From positions 1,674,001 through 1,738,000 of the forward strand of contig JAWUZG010000135.1 in NCBI GenBank assembly GCA_036785705.1: a DNA stretch of 64,000 bases, written 5' to 3'. The DNA comes from Acanthornis magna. Its lineage: Eukaryota > Chordata > Aves > Passeriformes > Acanthizidae. The notes below the pieces were generated by a model. It was not told the DNA's origin. It ran no database searches and worked only from the letters and a program-made list of their open reading frames with translations. Below, piece by piece: positions 10,450 through 21,028 of the stretch (position 1 is its first letter; each line of letters opens with the position of its first letter). The translations under genes and the position numbers were made by a program.

Positions 10450-12230
10450 GTGAGGCGGGAGTGGCAGCCCCGGAACCGGCACTGTGAACCCCCTTATCCT
10501 GCACAGGGACTTTTCTGCACGCCTCATCCTGCAAAGGGAATCCCCCCTTACTCCCAATTCCTGGACGTCAGCACGGCCCTGCACACGCTTGATCCCTTCT
10601 CCGATGTCTCTGAGTATCTGCACCCGCATTTCTTTGACCCTGGGACCTCCCTGAATCTCGATTTTTGGGAACCGAGAAGGCTTTGCACCCTTTTCCCCAG
10701 CAGTGAGATCCTCCGTGTACCCCTTTTTCCACTCCGCAGCCACTTTCCTCGCCATTCCTGCTCTCCCAGGCCCCAAACCCTCCCTTTTCCTTGACCCTGG
10801 CACCTCCTGGACCCTCATTCCGCCTCTCCAGCTCCCAGACTCTCCTTTTCGTTTACCCTGGGACCTGCTGCACCCCAATTCCTGCCTTTCCCACACTCCC
10901 ACTCTATCTTCCCTCAACATTGGGGACCCCTTTAAACCTCTTTCTGGCTGTCCTGGCTTTCCCTACCCCATGACTCCTCTTTCCTCCACACTGGGGACCA
11001 CTTGGACCTCCCATCCCACTTCTGCTATTTCTTTGTCCTTGGGACTGCCCTGCACCCTCCTTCCTGTGCACTGGGACTCCCCTGCACCCCCAACCCCACT
11101 AGTGACACCCCCTGCACCAACTTCTCCACACCGGGACCCCCTTGAGCCCCCTCAGATGGCACCGGGACCCCCCTGAAACCCCATTCCTGGCCACTGGGAT
11201 TCCCTTGCACCTTCTTCCCAGCTTTGGGACCCTGCTGCACCCCTTTGTCCCACACGAGTACCCCCTGCACCCCCTTTTCCCTTCCATTCGGCCTCTCCCA
11301 GTCCCCGCCCCCAGCTTTTTCTTTACCCTAGGACCTCCTGTACCCCATCCTGTCTTTCCCAGCTTCCAAACCCCTCTTGGCACTGGGACCCCATTCCTGA
11401 TCATCATTCTCCCCACCCTGTGACCTCACTTTCCCTGACACTGGGGGCCCGGGACTCCCCTTTACTGGACACAGGTGCCCCACGGACACCATGTCCCACC
11501 TCTCACAGTCCCTGCACTCCCTTTTCTTGACCCTGGGGCCCCCCTGAACCCCCATCCCTAGGCACTGCCAGCCCCTGAATCCCTTGTGCGGCCCTTGGAC
11601 CCCCCCCGGACCCTGTTTCTGACCCATCTCATGTCTCTCCAGCATGTGACCCCCCCCTTTCTTGAGCACAGGGACCCCTGTACCCCCATCCCACTTCTTC
11701 CAGTGCTTGCATACCCTTTTCTTTATCCCTGGGGCTCCCTTGAGCCACCATTTCCAGGCACTGGCAATTCCTTGAAGCTCCTCCCCAACTCTGGGAGCCC
11801 CATGCACCCCCATTCCTGGCCATCCCATCTGCCCCAGTCCCCAGCCTTCCCCTTTTGCCTGACTCTGGGACCCCCTGGATGCCAGTTCTTGCCTTTCCCA
11901 GCCTCCAGACCCGCATTCCTTAACACTGAGGACCTCTGGGACACTCATTCCTGGCTATTCCGGGGCTCCCAACCCCATGACTCCCCTTTCCTTGAAACTG
12001 GGGACCACTGTACACCCTTTCCTGGGCACAGGAACCGCTTCAATCCCCATCCCGCCTCTCCAAGACCCTACACTCCCCTTTCCTTGACCCTTGAAACCCC
12101 CTTGAAACTGCCTTCCCCAGCAGCCCTTATCCTGCACCAATCGTCCTCTGCACCCCTTTCCCTGACGATCCCGCCCCCACCCCCAGCTTCCCTTTTCCTT
12201 GACTCCGGGACCCCTCAGATTCCCTAAATC
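10450..12230 (+). repeat. C-rich minisatellite downstream of MHC-like leader, copy 1
   Basis: Irregular repeats of units such as CCTGGGACCCCCTGCACCCC plus CATTCCTGGC and TCCCTTTTCCTTGACC, with much divergence between units. The same family follows the leader in copy 3 (53290-54510) and, inverted, in copy 2 (13650-14110), so it behaves as the first intron of the duplicated unit. Stretches at 11050-11420 and 53900-54290 are nearly the same sequence. Long frames here are artefacts. Confidence 0.75.
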
Positions 12231-13506
12231 CCCATGTCCCCCCAGTTCCCCACCCCCTCGTCTCGGATTAGAGAAAATTTTCCTAGGTGGAAAGTGTTCT
12301 GAATAAAACACCTCCCCCACAGCAAAGACTTCCGGCACCCCTTCCCCCATAGCAAACAGAATATCTCAGCTGAAAGTGGGATAAGAACTGTTTAATTAAC
12401 AGACCACACAGTGGAAGGGGAAACGGAAAAAAGGGTCATTAAACCTGAATAAACAGTTGATGAACTTTAGTGTCCTTTTCCTCAGGCGTGGCTTCCCCTT
12501 TCCGGGGTCTCTGGAGAGGCCGGGTGGAGTTCCACTGGTGGCTCCCTGGACGATTCTCGTCTGCTGTCCTCCGGGGCTCCTCCGGTTCTCAGATGAGAAA
12601 GCAAGGCAAAGAAAAAGGTCCAAAAACGACGAAATAACAATCCCAGGGGAAAAACAAAACAAAACAAAACCAAACCAAAGCAAGCAAACAAACAAAAAAA
12701 AACCCCAAAAAACCAAAAAACCAAAACCAAACCAAACAAAAAAAAATCAAAAAATTAAAAACCCAAGCAGCAGCCACACCGGTAGCAGCAGCAACCAGCA
12801 GCATCAACTGATGGAAAAAAAACCCACCCAAACAGTGTCCCTTCCTTCTCACTCCCCTGTAGAACAACCGGGGAAAAAACCCCCAAAAATTCCCAAAATT
12901 CCCAAAACATCCCGTGCTGGCAGAGCTTCTCTCGGCTGCAGGACACAGTTAAAGCTACAGGACCATATTCTGGTCAAGCATACAAACGATAAGGAATACA
13001 AGATATCACTACGCCACCCCAGGACACCCCTGCGTTTCCTGGAGTGAGGTTGAGAATGTGGAATATGGGAAGTGGAAAATGGGGGAAGAGGAATTTGGGA
13101 ATGCAGAGCAGCAGGATGAGGTTGTTCCTCCTCCTCACCGTCCTGTGCATCCCAGAGCCATAACCCGGCTGGAATCTCAGCTCACTGTGTCCATCATCGC
13201 TGCTATCATCATCATCCTCATCGGATTCGGCATCCGGGAGCTGTGACCCAGTAACAGCCGGGATGGGGCTCGGGAAGGCAGCACGGATCCGCCCGGCAGT
13301 GATCTGGGGATCTCGCACCGTAGGTGCTGATCCCACTTTAATTTTTATATCCTTGTTCAAGCTCCACGATTTCCCATTCCAGCCCCACGGCTCCCCCCAT
13401 TCCCACAGATCCCCCTATGCCCACAGACCCCCCCACTCTCCCTGCTCTGGCTGTGCTAGACCCGCAGCATCTCCAGTCCGGGGGTGGCTGTGCCGGGGGC
13501 ACTCAC
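12231..13506. other. Unassigned DNA with A-rich tract
   Basis: Contains an A-rich (CAAA/CCAAA) tract at about 12650-12765 and otherwise no recognised gene. A plus-strand 62-codon frame at 13058-13246 ends in a hydrophobic run (TVSIIAAIIIILIGFG) that looks like a membrane segment, but it comes largely from an ATC-repeat and has no supporting splice structure or homology I can name. Confidence 0.4.
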
Positions 13507-13640
13507 CCAGCCGGCTCCAGGAATCCCAGTGTTCCGCCTCGCGCTGGCCCTGCTCAAAGGGGGTCCCGCCCAGATACCCCAAAACCACAAACTGGGGGAG
13601 CCCCGGGCCAGGTTCTGACAGCGCCACAAACAGGAAAGGC
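13507..13640 (-). pseudogene. MHC class I alpha-1-like exon fragment A
   Basis: Minus-strand reading gives ALSEPGPGLPQFVVLGYL, then GGTPFE, then a jump to EAEHWDSW and a GTGAGT donor at 13506. The pattern SEPxPGxPQFVxxGYxDGxPF is the beginning of the avian class I alpha-1 domain. The fragment is about half the usual exon length, so an internal segment is missing. The next 22 bases after the donor match those after fragment B. Non-functional. Confidence 0.55.
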
Positions 13641-14130
13641 AGGCAGCGAGGAACGTGGGGGACACGGGGATTTTAGGGGGTCTGAGGGGTCTCACGGTCA
13701 AGGAAAGGGGGGCATGGGGGCAGGGAGAGGCGGCATGGGCGGGAAAGGGGGTGCGGGGGAATTGGTGCAGGATAAGGGGGTGCATGGGGCCACGGTGCTG
13801 GAGAAGGGGATCTCAAGGGGGTCCCAGGTTGAAGGAAATGGGGGTGCAGGGAGTTGAGAGGAGGGATGGGATGATCCAAGGGATCCCTGTGCCCAGCAAA
13901 GGGAGTTACCCCAGTGTTCAAGAAAGAAGGTCTGGGAGCTGGGAAATGCAGCAGTGGAGGTCCAGGGTGTCCCAGGGTCAAGAAAAAGGGTCGGGGGATT
14001 GGGAGAGGCGGGATGGCCAGGAAAGGGTGTGCAGGGCATATAAGGGGGTGCAGAGGGGATCTCACTGTAGGGGAAAAAGGGCGCAAGGGGTCCTCGGTTC
14101 CCAAAACTCGATATTCAGGGAGGTTCCAGA
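13641..14130 (-). repeat. C-rich (on minus strand) minisatellite between alpha-1-like fragments
   Basis: On the plus strand this reads GGGTCAAGGAAAGGGGGGCATGGGG and similar, the reverse complement of the arrays at 10450-12230 and 53290-54510. It lies between the two alpha-1-like fragments in minus-strand order, as intron 1 material of the duplicated unit. Confidence 0.7.
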
Positions 14131-14167
14131 GTCAGAGGTCGGTAGTGGCTGTGCCGGGGGCACTCAC

Positions 14168-14290
14168 ATCCTAGGCCGGGAATCCCAATGTTCCGGCTCG
14201 GCTCCGGCCCCGCTCGAACGGGTCCCGTGCAGGTATCCAAGAACCACGAACTGGATGAGCCCCGGCCGGAGGAAGAGCGGTACAGAGGGC
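14168..14290 (-). pseudogene. MHC class I alpha-1-like exon fragment B
   Basis: The minus strand reads PGLIQFVVLGYLHGT, then diverged residues, then EPEHWDSR and a GTGAGT donor near 14167. This parallels fragment A with the same internal loss, so the two derive from one already-deleted exon by duplication. It lies about 60 bases downstream of the copy 2 leader. Confidence 0.5.
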
Positions 14291-14353
14291 CCTGGTGCCG
14301 GATAAGAGAGTGTGGGGGGGGTCCCGGTGCCGGGGCTGCCACTCCGCCCTCAA

Positions 14354-14392
14354 CCCCCCCAGGAGCGCCCCCAGCCCCAGCGCTGGAGCCAT
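14354..14392 (-). pseudogene. MHC class I-like leader exon, copy 2
   Basis: Minus-strand ATG at 14392 gives MAPALGLGALLGG, the best-preserved leader of the three copies with an Ala/Leu hydrophobic core. The donor seen in copies 1 and 3 (GTGAGG) is changed to TTGAGG here, so the exon would not splice at the usual place. Confidence 0.5.
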
Positions 14393-14605
14393 CGCACTGC
14401 TCCGCTGCGGCCCCGCCCCCAGAGCAGCCTCCGGCCCCGCGATTGGCGCGGTTATTTCCTGCTCGCCAATGGCAGCTTGAGCTTCTCGTGACGTCATCGG
14501 TCACCGGGCAGATTCCGGCGGCGCAGGCCGGGAGACGCGACAGTGCCCGAGCGAGCGCGGGGGAAAGGGGGAATCCCTGGGAATTCCCGGGATCCCCTCT
14601 GGGGC
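14393..14605 (-). promoter_or_regulatory. MHC class I-like promoter, copy 2 (inverted)
   Basis: Same element order as copy 1 on the minus strand: kappaB-like site at 14577-14568, CRE TGACGTCA at 14496-14489, CATTGGC, CCAAT and GGGGCGGGGC before the ATG. It is head-to-head with nothing recognised; a minisatellite follows upstream. Confidence 0.6.
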
Positions 14606-14614
14606 CCCCGGCGT

Positions 14615-15540
14615 GAGCTCTGACACCTCCAGTATGATCCCAGTCACTCCCAATTTCCCACAGCATTGTCGCAGTTCTCCACCACTGATCCCAGTCGCTC
14701 CCATTTTCCCAGTCAACCCCAGTATCGTTACAGACATTCCCAGTATATCCCAGTTGCCCTCAGCATGTTCGTAGTCATTCCCAGTCACTCTCCGTTGCCC
14801 AAGTGAGCTCCTAGTTATCCCCGTATGTCCCAGTCACTTCCAGCATATCCCACTTGCTTCCAGCATGCACTCAGGCATTCCCAGTTAGTCCCAGTTGCTT
14901 CCAGCACGCACTCAGGCATTCCCAGTTAGTCCCAGTTGCTTCCAGCACGCACTCAGGCATTCCCAGTTAGTCCCAGTTGCTTCCAGCACGATCCCAGTTG
15001 CTCACAGCTGTTCCCACTCATCCTGAGTGTGGTCCCAGTCACCAGCAGTATGATCCCGGTTGCTCCTAGTATCTCCCAGTTGCCCCCAACATGATCCCAA
15101 TTGCCCCCAGCATGTTCCCAGTCAATCCCACTATGATCCTAGTCACCCTCAGTGTGATCCCAGTCTCCCCCAGCATGGGGTCAGCTGTTCTGTTCTCTTT
15201 AGTCCCAGTTGCCCCCGGTATAGTCCCAGTCCTTTCCTGTATCATCTCAGTCCCTCCCAGCATGGTCCCAGTCAGGCCCAGTTGCCCCCAGTGTAGATTC
15301 AGTAACTCCCCCTTGCTCCCAGTTGCCCCCAGCGTGGTCATGGTTGCTCCCAGTGTGCTTCCAATCACCCCCAGTACGGTTACAGACACTCCCAGTCTAT
15401 GCAAGTAGCCCTCAGCATGTTTGCAGTCAATTCCAGTCACTCCCAGTTGCTCCAGCATGGTTCCAGTTGCCCCCACTATGATGCCAGTCACTGCCAGTAT
15501 GATGTCAGTGTGATCCCAGTACAGCCCAGTCACTCCCAGT
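14615..15540 (+). repeat. CCCAGT minisatellite with a 41 bp higher-order repeat
   Basis: An array built on CCCAGTTGC, CCCAGTCACT and CCAGCATGATC words of 10-20 bases. A 41 bp unit (TCCAGCACGCACTCAGGCAT plus TCCCAGTTAGTCCCAGTTGCT) is repeated about three times at 14858-14990. The reverse-complement family occurs upstream of promoter copy 3 at 52505-52985, so it belongs to the same duplicated unit. Confidence 0.85.
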
Positions 15541-16169
15541 GCTGCCCTTCTGGAATCCCGACCCCTCTCTGCGTTCACCCCTCCTGGATCTCCAGGCTCC
15601 CCAGAGGAGCCCCAAGGGCTGCAAGTCCCCACCAAGGCCCAGTTTGGATCTGCAGTCCCCAATTTTCCGTGTCCCTCTCCTTTTCCCCGGGCCGGGTTCC
15701 GCCCGCCCCCACCGGCTGGGAGCAGCCGAGAGCCCCGCGCTGCGCATCCCGACCTGCCCCGCCTCCATCCCCGCTCCTCCCGCGAGGTGCGAAGGGTTTG
15801 GGGAACGGCGGAGGAGGGATGGAGGGAGGAGGAGCAGGAGGTGGGATTCGGGAGAAAGAGGAGCCGGAAGAGGGTTGGTGTCCCTCGGAAGACGTGCGAC
15901 GAGCGGGTGGAACTGGTTGGTTGTCTTGTTATTTGGGTCTTTTTGAGGGGAGGTTGTTTTTTTATTTTTGTAAGACATGCCGAGCGGTTTGAAGGTGCTG
16001 TGGGTGCGGGAAGCGCTGGCCCGAGTCCCCGATCCCCTCTTCACAGCCCCCTACCCTGGTCTTCGCCCCTCCCCAGGGCCCCCCGTGCTGCCCCTTCACG
16101 CGCTCTCTCCCAGCGCTCGGGGGAGCTGCCGGCGGCTCCGCGGACACAGCCGCACCCTGCCCGGCTCGC
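15541..16169. other. GC-rich region, no gene assigned
   Basis: GC-rich, partly CpG-rich DNA between the minisatellite and the TMCO1-like exon. Several open frames overlap on both strands without splice signals or recognisable domains. Could be the first intron of the TMCO1-like gene. Confidence 0.4.
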
Positions 16170-16239
16170 CCTCCGCCAGCAGCGCGGTGCAGACGGACAC
16201 AAATACTATGAGGAGGGCGTTGGCGAACATGGTGCTCAT
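16170..16239 (-). pseudogene. TMCO1: TMCO1-like first coding exon (orphan)
   Basis: Minus-strand ATG at 16239 opens MSTMFANALLIVFVSVCTAL followed by LAE and the first base of a Gly codon. This is the N-terminal membrane segment of TMCO1, the ER calcium-load-activated channel and translocon-associated protein, differing from the mammalian protein at only a few residues as I recall it. The exon would end at GGAGG with GCGAGC as donor, a GC donor rather than GT; this could be natural or a mutation. No later TMCO1 exon was found downstream on the minus strand (10-16 kb), so it looks like a captured promoter and exon 1 fragment. Confidence 0.7.
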
Positions 16240-16420
16240 GGTGGTGCTGTCACCGCCCCCGACCCGGTGACAGTGCCGCGAACCCGGAAGTGGATCCGCC
16301 ACGGCCAAGCGGCCATGCCGCGTTGCCTAGCAACGGCCGGAAGCGACCACCTGCGCTTCCGGCTGCGAGAGAAGCCGCGGGAAGGGCGAAGGGCGGGGAA
16401 GGCACGGCGGGCACTGGTCT
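16240..16420 (-). promoter_or_regulatory. CpG promoter of TMCO1-like exon with palindromic X-box
   Basis: CpG-rich DNA upstream of the exon contains GTTGCCTAGCAAC at 16322-16334, a palindromic RFX-type X-box, and ETS-like CCGGAAG sites near 16279 and 16337 with CTTCCGG near 16356. This is typical of a housekeeping TATA-less promoter. It may be bidirectional, but no plus-strand gene was recognised. Confidence 0.5.
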
Positions 16421-16614
16421 GATCGGTGGGGTGGGTGCCAGTCGTGGCGGCGGGCGCTGCTCTGATGAAGGTAGGTGGCTGTCAATGGTGGCGGCGGGTC
16501 CCTCCCGCCCAGCGGGGCTAAGGGAGGGTCCCTGTCACGGCGGCGTGGCGGCGGCAGCTCCCTGGAGTCACGCACATCTGGGCCTGGTGGTACCGCGCTC
16601 GGTGCAGGGCTCGC

Positions 16615-16960
16615 GGAGAGGTTCACAGAACCAATTAGCTTGGAAAAGACCTCCGTGATCATCCCGAGTCCAACCTGTGATCCAACACCACGATATCAAC
16701 CAGACCACTCAGTGACACATCCAGTCTTCCCTTAAAGGCCTCCAGGGACGATGACTCAGTCACCTCCCTGGACAGCCCATTCCAGTGTCTAATCACCCCT
16801 AATGTGAAGAAATTTATCCCAATGTCTGGCCTAAGCCTCCCCTGGTGTGGTTTGACGCTAGAAAGTCTGGGTGTCTGCTCTCCCTGCACCTTGCTGGGAT
16901 GTGGTGCCTGAATCTGCTTGCCAGGGGAGGTGCACAAGACGTTTGCTTTCTTCAACATAC
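16615..16960 (-). mobile_element. CR1 3'-end fragment
   Basis: The plus strand reads TTGGAAAAGACCTCCGTGAT, GAGTCCAACC, CCTCCAGGGACGATGACTC and TGTGAAGAAATTTATCCCAA, the reverse complement of the conserved 3' untranslated end of avian CR1. 5'-truncated, non-coding. Confidence 0.85.
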
Positions 16961-17044
16961 CCCTTGCAAAAAGGTTGTCTTGGAGAAACCTTCCTGGTTT
17001 CTAAAACTCTGTCCTGGATTCATTTGCCAGTGGTGTGAATGGGA

Positions 17045-17176
17045 GTGTTCAGGACCAACTTGGACAGGTTTCAGAGCAACTGGTCTAGTGGAAGGTGTCC
17101 CTGCCCATGGCAGGGGGGGTGGAACTAGATGTGCTTTAATGTCCCTTTCAACCCAAACCTATTCTGTGATTCTATC
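17045..17176 (+). mobile_element. CR1 3'-tail fragment
   Basis: Plus-strand GTCTAGTGGAAGGTGTCCCT, TGGAACTAGATG and CCTATTCTGTGATTCTATC are the last part of a CR1 element with its characteristic ATTCTGTGATTCT tail. Confidence 0.85.
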
Positions 17177-20028
17177 AATATCCTGTTAGTGCATCCCACT
17201 AGGAGGCATTTTCTGGAATCAAATATTTAGAAATATTGTTGCCTGCCCTTTACCAGAGGCTGTTAATGTCCTATACGCTCCTTGTACAGCTAGCAGTGGA
17301 GTACATCATTCTGTGATTCACAGGAAATTAAATTTCCCATTGCTTGTGTGTGTAAAATATTCACACACAAGGAGGGGATGAGACTAAGAAGTGCGTTAAT
17401 GAGGACAGTGCAATAATAGCAAGGGTTTGGCAGAGAGACTAATTGACTTTTATTGAGCCTCCAGTGGCTACACCTGTAGCAGCAGAACTAAACCAAATCC
17501 ACCCATGGTAATGGGGTGAGGAGACCTGGAAAGCAGAAATACAGAAAAGAAAACAGGGCAGGCAGGGAAGGGCAGGTTTGTGCCTGTCCTTATGTAACAG
17601 AGGAGTTTGCTGTCAGTGACAGTGATGCACTGTGGGATTACATGGGCAGAGATGAGTGAAAAACAGGGAGAGGAAAAAACCTCTCTCCCTTAAATTAAAA
17701 TTTCCGTTCAGCAAGAGGGTGAGGAACTGTAGTTCATAGAAGACAGCACAAGCAGCAAGTATGGGTGTGAGGTCGGACAGCAAACAAGCTCTCCGAGCCT
17801 GGGGACAGGCACACGAGGAAAGCAGAGAGCCACATGTGTGCAGCTGGCTGAGTCACATGTCACTGAGAGGTGCAGCTATGCGCTGGAGGAAAGTCTCAGC
17901 ACCGTGTCTGGGCACGGAGAATGTCCTGCAACATCAGGGCAGAACTGAGAACTGGATGTCAGCACCAGGGGACTCAGAGCCATCAGGGAGCCAGGGATGA
18001 AACTGATGATGGTTGTTTCAGTTTGGGATGAGCAGCAGGAAGATACTGACAGCTGGTGATGCGGCAGCACTTGTGATATACAGAGAAAATTCTTCCCTGT
18101 GAAGATGGTGAGGCACTGGCACATGTTGCCCAGAGAACCTGTGGATGCCCCACCTCTGGAAGTGTCAAGACCAGGTTGGATGGGGCTTGAAGCAACCTGG
18201 TCTAGTGGAAGGTGTTTCTGACCATGGCAGAGGGTTTGGAATGAGATGATCTTTAAGGTTCCTTCCAACCCAGTCCATTCTGTGATTCTATATTATTTTG
18301 TGCCACTTCATGCACTTCCCTGTGCTGTAGGCTGTCCTCCACCCTCTCTCCCGCTCTTTAGATCTCTCTTTCCTGGCTGTGAGAGGTATCAGCATCTATC
18401 AAAGCAGTATTTTGAAATAGTTTCTCTTATACTGCTGTGGGGAATGATTCACATGGTATCAGTTATTGATACTGCACGTGGTCTTTTGGCAGAGCCAGGC
18501 CAGGAGGAGATGGTCAGAGACAGGAAGCTTTCCTTTCTAGTGTCTGTGCTTTGAACTGGAGGTCGAGGTGACAACGGGCTCTTCGCAATTTCATCCTGAC
18601 ATTTTGAATAACACCAGGATCTTTATTAGCAAATCCTTTTTTCAGACAACACATGGCATATTACTCTCAATGGCATTTCCTTTTCAAAAAAGCATTCTGT
18701 GCTTTGATCAATGTGTAAAGGACAGTTGAGGGTTGGGTGCAGTCTGCTTTGATCTACCAGCCTGGGATATGAGAAAAAGGAAGGCATTTTCCTAATACAT
18801 GGCTCTGGTTGCATTAGTTAGGGGCTGGTGTAATCTACAAATATTCTAGATACAGAAGTGGTAATATTTATGGAGGCAACCTTGAAACCAGATTAGAGAT
18901 CCCAGTAGATTTCATGTACTGCAGTCTCCAAGCTTAAACTGAGCAAAAGGTTCAGTTGCTGTGCACAGTGTGTTAGCGACCAGCAGGCAGTAGCAGGGTA
19001 TGTAAAATTCTCAGTTTGGAGGAAAGGTGCTAGTGGAGGTTAGGATTTTTCCTTTTGTTTTTTCTTTCCTCTTCGGGGATTTTGTCCCAGCCGTTGCTGG
19101 GAGACAATAACGATCGGTACTTAAGAGAGACAAAAGATGTACCCATGGGGGAGGAGTGCACCTGGCTGCACTTCTCTTAGCTGAGGGCTTTTCTCTTGGG
19201 GAGCAGAGCTATCGAGGAGGGGCAGGTATATCAGTGTATCAGAGACTTGGCCCGGGGGAAGGGGCTGAGCACAGCTCCTAGGTCTGTCTCTCTGGGCATC
19301 GGAAGGGACAGTCGATCTGCTGCTTCCTGCGAGAATTCACTGCCATCGCTAGAGCCCACTTCTGTAAGATCCCGAGGGTGGGAGGTACAGCAGGTTTGTG
19401 TAATCATACTTACTGTTAATGCTGTACTTCTCATGTCGTTTGCTCTCTGATTAAGTCATAGTAACTTTTGTTATCTTTATTTTTTGTTGGAGAGGTGGGA
19501 TTTTCTTTGACAGACTGTTGAAAGAATAGGCAAGTGTCAAGTTTTGTGCGTTAAACATAATTGACACTTCAAGTATTTATACTTGGGATTCTAGATTGAA
19601 ATGATTGGTGTCTCTTATTGCCTATTTGCCATGTTGTGTGTGTTTTGTTTTTAAGAATACGGTTTTCACCAATGTATTTTGTATCCAAATTAAGCTATGC
19701 AGACAGCTGTAGAAATACTACAAGATCAGTGCTATTTTTGGCAGTATTTGGTTTGCTTTTTCTTCTTACTTCCTTCCTCTCTGCACAGCATCATTTATTT
19801 CTCTAGCGAAACAGAAGGCACTCAGCCACACTTCTCAGCAGCTCTGCAGCCTGTGGAGTGCATGGGCAGTCTCTGTGTGCAGCATCCTGGAAAATGTGCA
19901 TTCTCTTGAAGTGATCTGCTGAAAAGTATGTATTTGTACAGTTGTTCCAGCCTCCCTTATTGCACTGCTCTCAAGATCTGAATTGCCTGGTCTCTAATAC
20001 TCCCTGAGATTTGCATTTCATCTGCCAG
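17177..20028. other. Upstream region of the SEMA4D-like gene
   Basis: Apart from the CR1 tail at 18090-18292 no gene, RNA or repeat is recognised. Non-coding first exon(s) of the SEMA4D-like gene could lie here; GC-richer DNA at about 19130-19400 is a candidate but no feature proves it. Confidence 0.3.
18090..18292 (+). mobile_element. CR1 3'-tail fragment
   Basis: Contains GTTGCCCAGAGAACCTGTGG, GGTTGGATGGGGCTTGAAGC and ends CCATTCTGTGATTCTATA. A 5'-truncated CR1 copy in plus orientation, in tandem orientation with the one at 17045. Confidence 0.9.
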
Positions 20029-20168
20029 AGAAACGCAGTTACCCAGCGAACCCCGAAAAGCAAGGACACTGAAGATGGCTCTGTGTGCTTTTTACGCAGT
20101 TTGGGGTTTGTTGCTAGAAGCGGCAATAGCATTTGGCCCAGTACCATGGATCACTTGGGAACACCAAG
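20029..20168 (+). CDS. SEMA4D: SEMA4D-like exon with start codon and signal peptide
   Basis: Acceptor TCATCTGCCAG ends at 20028; ATG at 20075 (AAGATGG context) begins MALCAFYAVWGLLLEAAIAF, a signal peptide, followed by GPVPWITWEHQ, the mature N-terminus of SEMA4D. The donor GTAAGA is at 20169, leaving phase 1. Bases 20029-20074 are 5' untranslated. Confidence 0.85.
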
Positions 20169-20377
20169 GTAAGAACAGAAATTTAAGTATTGTAATATGG
20201 GACGTTGTGACATCCTCAGGGTTTCTGTGGGATTTGAAACTCATTGAGGCTTTAGGTTCTTTCAGCCAGTTTGCTGTGAGTTTGGTCAAGTGTTGCTGGT
20301 TTTGCTAATCTATGAAGTGCATAGGATCAGAATATTCAAAACTCATTCGGGCACGGGGTTAACTGATTTTAGTTCTG

Positions 20378-21010
20378 TGAAAAACGAAGTTCACTCTCCT
20401 GTTGAAATTTAAAAGTTTAATAAAGGACAATAGGGGACAAAAACAATAAAGCAAAGAAACAGTGCTGGGTGCTTGGCCCTAAGCCAAGAAGCACACCTGC
20501 CATTGAAGGTGTCGTCTTAAGTACTCTTTGTATTGCATCAGCCTCATGCCTATTCATAAGCATTCATGCATATTCAAACTTTTCTCAGAACTATTTTGCA
20601 TGTTCCAAGAACTGTTTTGCATGGCTCCTCCTTGGTCCCGCCTTTTTAGAGCATGTGTGGTTTTGGCTGTGGTTTCTTCCAGTCTTGGTTATCATCTCCA
20701 GTTTGAGCTTTTCTCCATGGTCCTTGCATCTGGTTATGGCTGATAGTCAGGTATCAGTGTTGGGTCTTCTCTGTGCTGTTCTTTGGGTGTTATCCAGTCA
20801 AGCAGGCAGTGTGGTTAGTAAAGGAAAGTCTTTTAAACTACCTCTATTAGTTATTTCACTACTATATCGAAATCTAGTTAATAACAGAAATTAAAACATT
20901 GGTTATATACCTCTATCTTTATAACAAGACTACTTCTATATAAAAAGAATAAAACCATACACACAATGAATATCTGCGAAAAGCCAACACTATATTATGT
21001 ATTCATCACA
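20378..21010 (-). repeat. 3' LTR of retrovirus A (approximate ends)
   Basis: On the minus strand the polypurine stretch AAAAAAGGGGAAT is followed by TGTGATGAAT at 21010, marking the LTR start. A CTAAAAAGG TATA-like box lies near 20645. The end is placed by the TG-type border at 20376-20379 and is approximate. No second copy is present in the window for comparison. Confidence 0.55.
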
Positions 21011-21028
21011 ATTCCCCTTTTTTGTTTT

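Noticed and set aside
10132..12227. Several Pro-rich frames of 100-220 codons
   Set aside because: C-rich minisatellite artefacts; units vary in length and break register.
13058..13246. Small membrane protein or MHC transmembrane exon
   Set aside because: Hydrophobic run comes from an ATC-type repeat; no acceptor/donor pair or family pattern matches class I or II transmembrane exons.
14615..15540. CRISPR-like regular repeats
   Set aside because: Units are short, overlapping and degenerate without distinct spacers, and the genome is eukaryotic; it is a minisatellite.
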